Origin: Mesorhizobium sp. B4-1-3
GTDB taxonomy: Bacteria > Pseudomonadota > Alphaproteobacteria > Rhizobiales > Rhizobiaceae
Direction: 5' to 3'
DNA length: 64,000 nucleotides
NCBI RefSeq assembly: GCF_006439355.1
Contig: NZ_VFTG01000001.1
Location: 62,001 to 126,000, forward strand
A program made the translations under genes and the position numbers. Within the stretch, counting starts at the first letter, position 1; each line of letters starts with the position of its first letter. Below, in pieces: positions 62,888-64,000 of this stretch. The notes under the pieces are model-generated. The model was not told the origin of the DNA and did no database searches. It saw only the letters and a program-made list of their open reading frames with translations.

Positions 62888-63919
62888 ATGAAAACTGTCT
62901 TTTCACCTCTCCACGCCGGCCATTCAGGCCAGATGGAACTGGTCACGTCGGCAATCGTGCCGGGTTTCGAGAAACCGTCGCGGGCCGAATTCATCAAGGC
63001 GCGGGTAGAGAGCGAGAAGCTCGGGCCGATTATCGGTCCGGTCGAGCATGATCTTGCCGCCGCCAAGCGCGTCCATGAAGCTCACTACATCGATTTCCTG
63101 CCGACGGTGTGGCCGGAATGGGTGGCCGCCGGTTTCACCGGATCGGCCATGGGCTTCACCTGGCCGACACGCGGCCTGCGCGGCGACGTGCCGCCGAAGC
63201 GCATCGATGCCTTGCTCGGCTATTACTCCTTCGATGCCGGCGCAACCTTCGTCGAAGGCACATGGGCGGCGATCAAGTCCTCCTATGACGTCGCGCTGAC
63301 GGCGGCGGCCCTGGTCAAGGGCGGCGAGCGCACCGCCTTCGCGCTCTGCCGTCCGCCAGGCCACCATGCGGGCGCTGCCTTCATGGGCGGCTATTGCTTC
63401 ATCAACAACGCCGCCGTCGTCGCGCAATGGTTTCGCGACCAGGGCGCGAAGCGCGTTTCGATCCTCGATGTCGACTACCATCACGGCAACGGCACGCAGG
63501 AGATCTTCTATCGCCGCGGCGACGTTCAGGTGCTCAACCTGCATGGCGATCCGATGGTCGAGTATCCCTTCTTCCTCGGCCATGCCGACGAGCGCGGCGA
63601 AGGAGAAGGCGAAGGTTTCAACATCAATTACCCGATGCCCTTCGGCACCAACTGGGACGGCTGGGGCGCATCGCTGGAGGACGCCTGCGCCAGGCTCGCG
63701 GCCTATGCCCCAGACGTCGTCATCGTCTCGCTCGGCGTCGACACCTTCGAGAAGGACCCGATAAGCCAGTTCAAGCTGAAGAGCATCGACTATCCCAAGA
63801 TCGGCCGCCGTATCGCCAGACTCGGCCTGCCGACGCTGTTCGTCATGGAAGGCGGCTACGCCGTCGAAGAGATCGGCATCAACGCCGTCGGCGTGCTGAC
63901 CGGCTTCGAGGACCGCTGA
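62888..63919 (+). CDS. acetylpolyamine amidohydrolase (histone deacetylase superfamily)
   Basis: A 343-residue arginase/deacetylase-fold enzyme, the same length as Mycoplana AphA (341). The catalytic His pair H159-H160 lies in RPPGHHAG, zinc ligands D196 and H198 in LDVDYHHGNG, the third in SLGVDTFEKDP, and the Tyr in MEGGYAVEE. It removes acetyl groups from acetylated polyamines such as acetylputrescine. With the TetR gene upstream and the polyamine importer nearby it forms a likely acetylpolyamine uptake and use set. Confidence 0.92.
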   Translation: MKTVFSPLHAGHSGQMELVTSAIVPGFEKPSRAEFIKARVESEKLGPIIGPVEHDLAAAKRVHEAHYIDFLPTVWPEWVAAGFTGSAMGFTWPTRGLRGDVPPKRIDALLGYYSFDAGATFVEGTWAAIKSSYDVALTAAALVKGGERTAFALCRPPGHHAGAAFMGGYCFINNAAVVAQWFRDQGAKRVSILDVDYHHGNGTQEIFYRRGDVQVLNLHGDPMVEYPFFLGHADERGEGEGEGFNINYPMPFGTNWDGWGASLEDACARLAAYAPDVVIVSLGVDTFEKDPISQFKLKSIDYPKIGRRIARLGLPTLFVMEGGYAVEEIGINAVGVLTGFEDR

Positions 63920-63937
63920 GCCGCACCGAATGGACAT

Positions 63938-63969
63938 GCGCCTCCGGGATGCACCGGGGGCGTATTTTT
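63938..63969 (+). terminator. terminator after the acetylpolyamine amidohydrolase
   Basis: GCGCCTCCGG pairs with CCGGGGGCGT around GATGCA, followed by ATTTTTG. The stem and T-run lie 18 bases past the stop codon and form a good rho-independent terminator. Confidence 0.85.
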
Positions 63970-64000
63970 GCGCCCACGCCGCGAAATCGTCGGCTCAATT

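Overview
The window looks like chromosomal DNA of a Mesorhizobium-type alphaproteobacterium (Hyphomicrobiales). The evidence is a GC-rich base composition with dense coding on both strands, a CtrA/ChpT/SciP/DUF1134 cell-cycle locus, GANTC sites in front of ctrA, many ABC importers for sugars and polyamines, and Rhizobium-style intergenic palindromes. No phage, transposase, CRISPR array or plasmid gene was seen.

Layout. 1-7279: housekeeping and metabolic genes (metallophosphoesterase, NUDIX hydrolase, glutathionyl-hydroquinone reductase, GNAT, an SDR/CoA-transferase pair, a HugZ-like protein, an ArsR/NolR-like regulator, a SpoU-type RNA methyltransferase). 7316-14588: cell-cycle and envelope hub with a coiled-coil membrane protein, DUF1134/EipA, ChpT, an orphan receiver, CtrA, a FliJ-like protein and SciP, interrupted by an HxlR regulator divergent from a quinone oxidoreductase. 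14589-19266: mnmA, a Gfo/Idh/MocA oxidoreductase, an elongator tRNA-Met and a YgiQ radical SAM protein. 19267-22390: an AT-richer accessory insert with a tRNA 3'-end remnant and a two-gene operon, an unknown 243-aa protein followed by a caspase-fold protease. This is the best candidate here for an undescribed system. 22391-27100: RsmB-type methyltransferase, two SDRs, a predicted DNA-binding protein and a decayed tandem copy of it.

27103-34740: a ROK-regulated sugar importer operon (binding protein, two permeases, SIS enzyme, PfkB kinase, ATPase). The SIS-plus-kinase pair resembles fructosamine (Amadori product) catabolism. 34747-39436: ALDH7-type dehydrogenase, an ECF42-like sigma factor with its YciI/DGPF partner, and topoisomerase IB. 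39501-42087: three glycosyltransferases in one operon. 42154-48929: a transglutaminase / ATP-grasp / alpha-E / DUF2126 peptide-ligase-type cluster in which the DUF2126 gene carries an apparent single-base frameshift. 49032-53557: glutaryl-CoA dehydrogenase with a divergent LysR regulator, and Tex. 53679-63919: two tandem beta-lactamase-fold serine hydrolases, a polyamine-type ABC importer, an amidohydrolase, a divergent TetR regulator and an acetylpolyamine amidohydrolase, which together suggest uptake and deacetylation of (acetyl)polyamines.

Two kinds of dispersed non-coding element were recognised. One is an approximately 140-nt element with terminal inverted repeats, present twice, each time overlapping the stop codon of a minus-strand gene. 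The other is a double-hairpin, RIME-like palindromic element. Several hairpins next to ribosome binding sites, a 30-bp tandem duplication that copies a start codon, and a cluster of five GANTC sites upstream of ctrA are also recorded. All family assignments come from motif recognition by eye; no database search was run.
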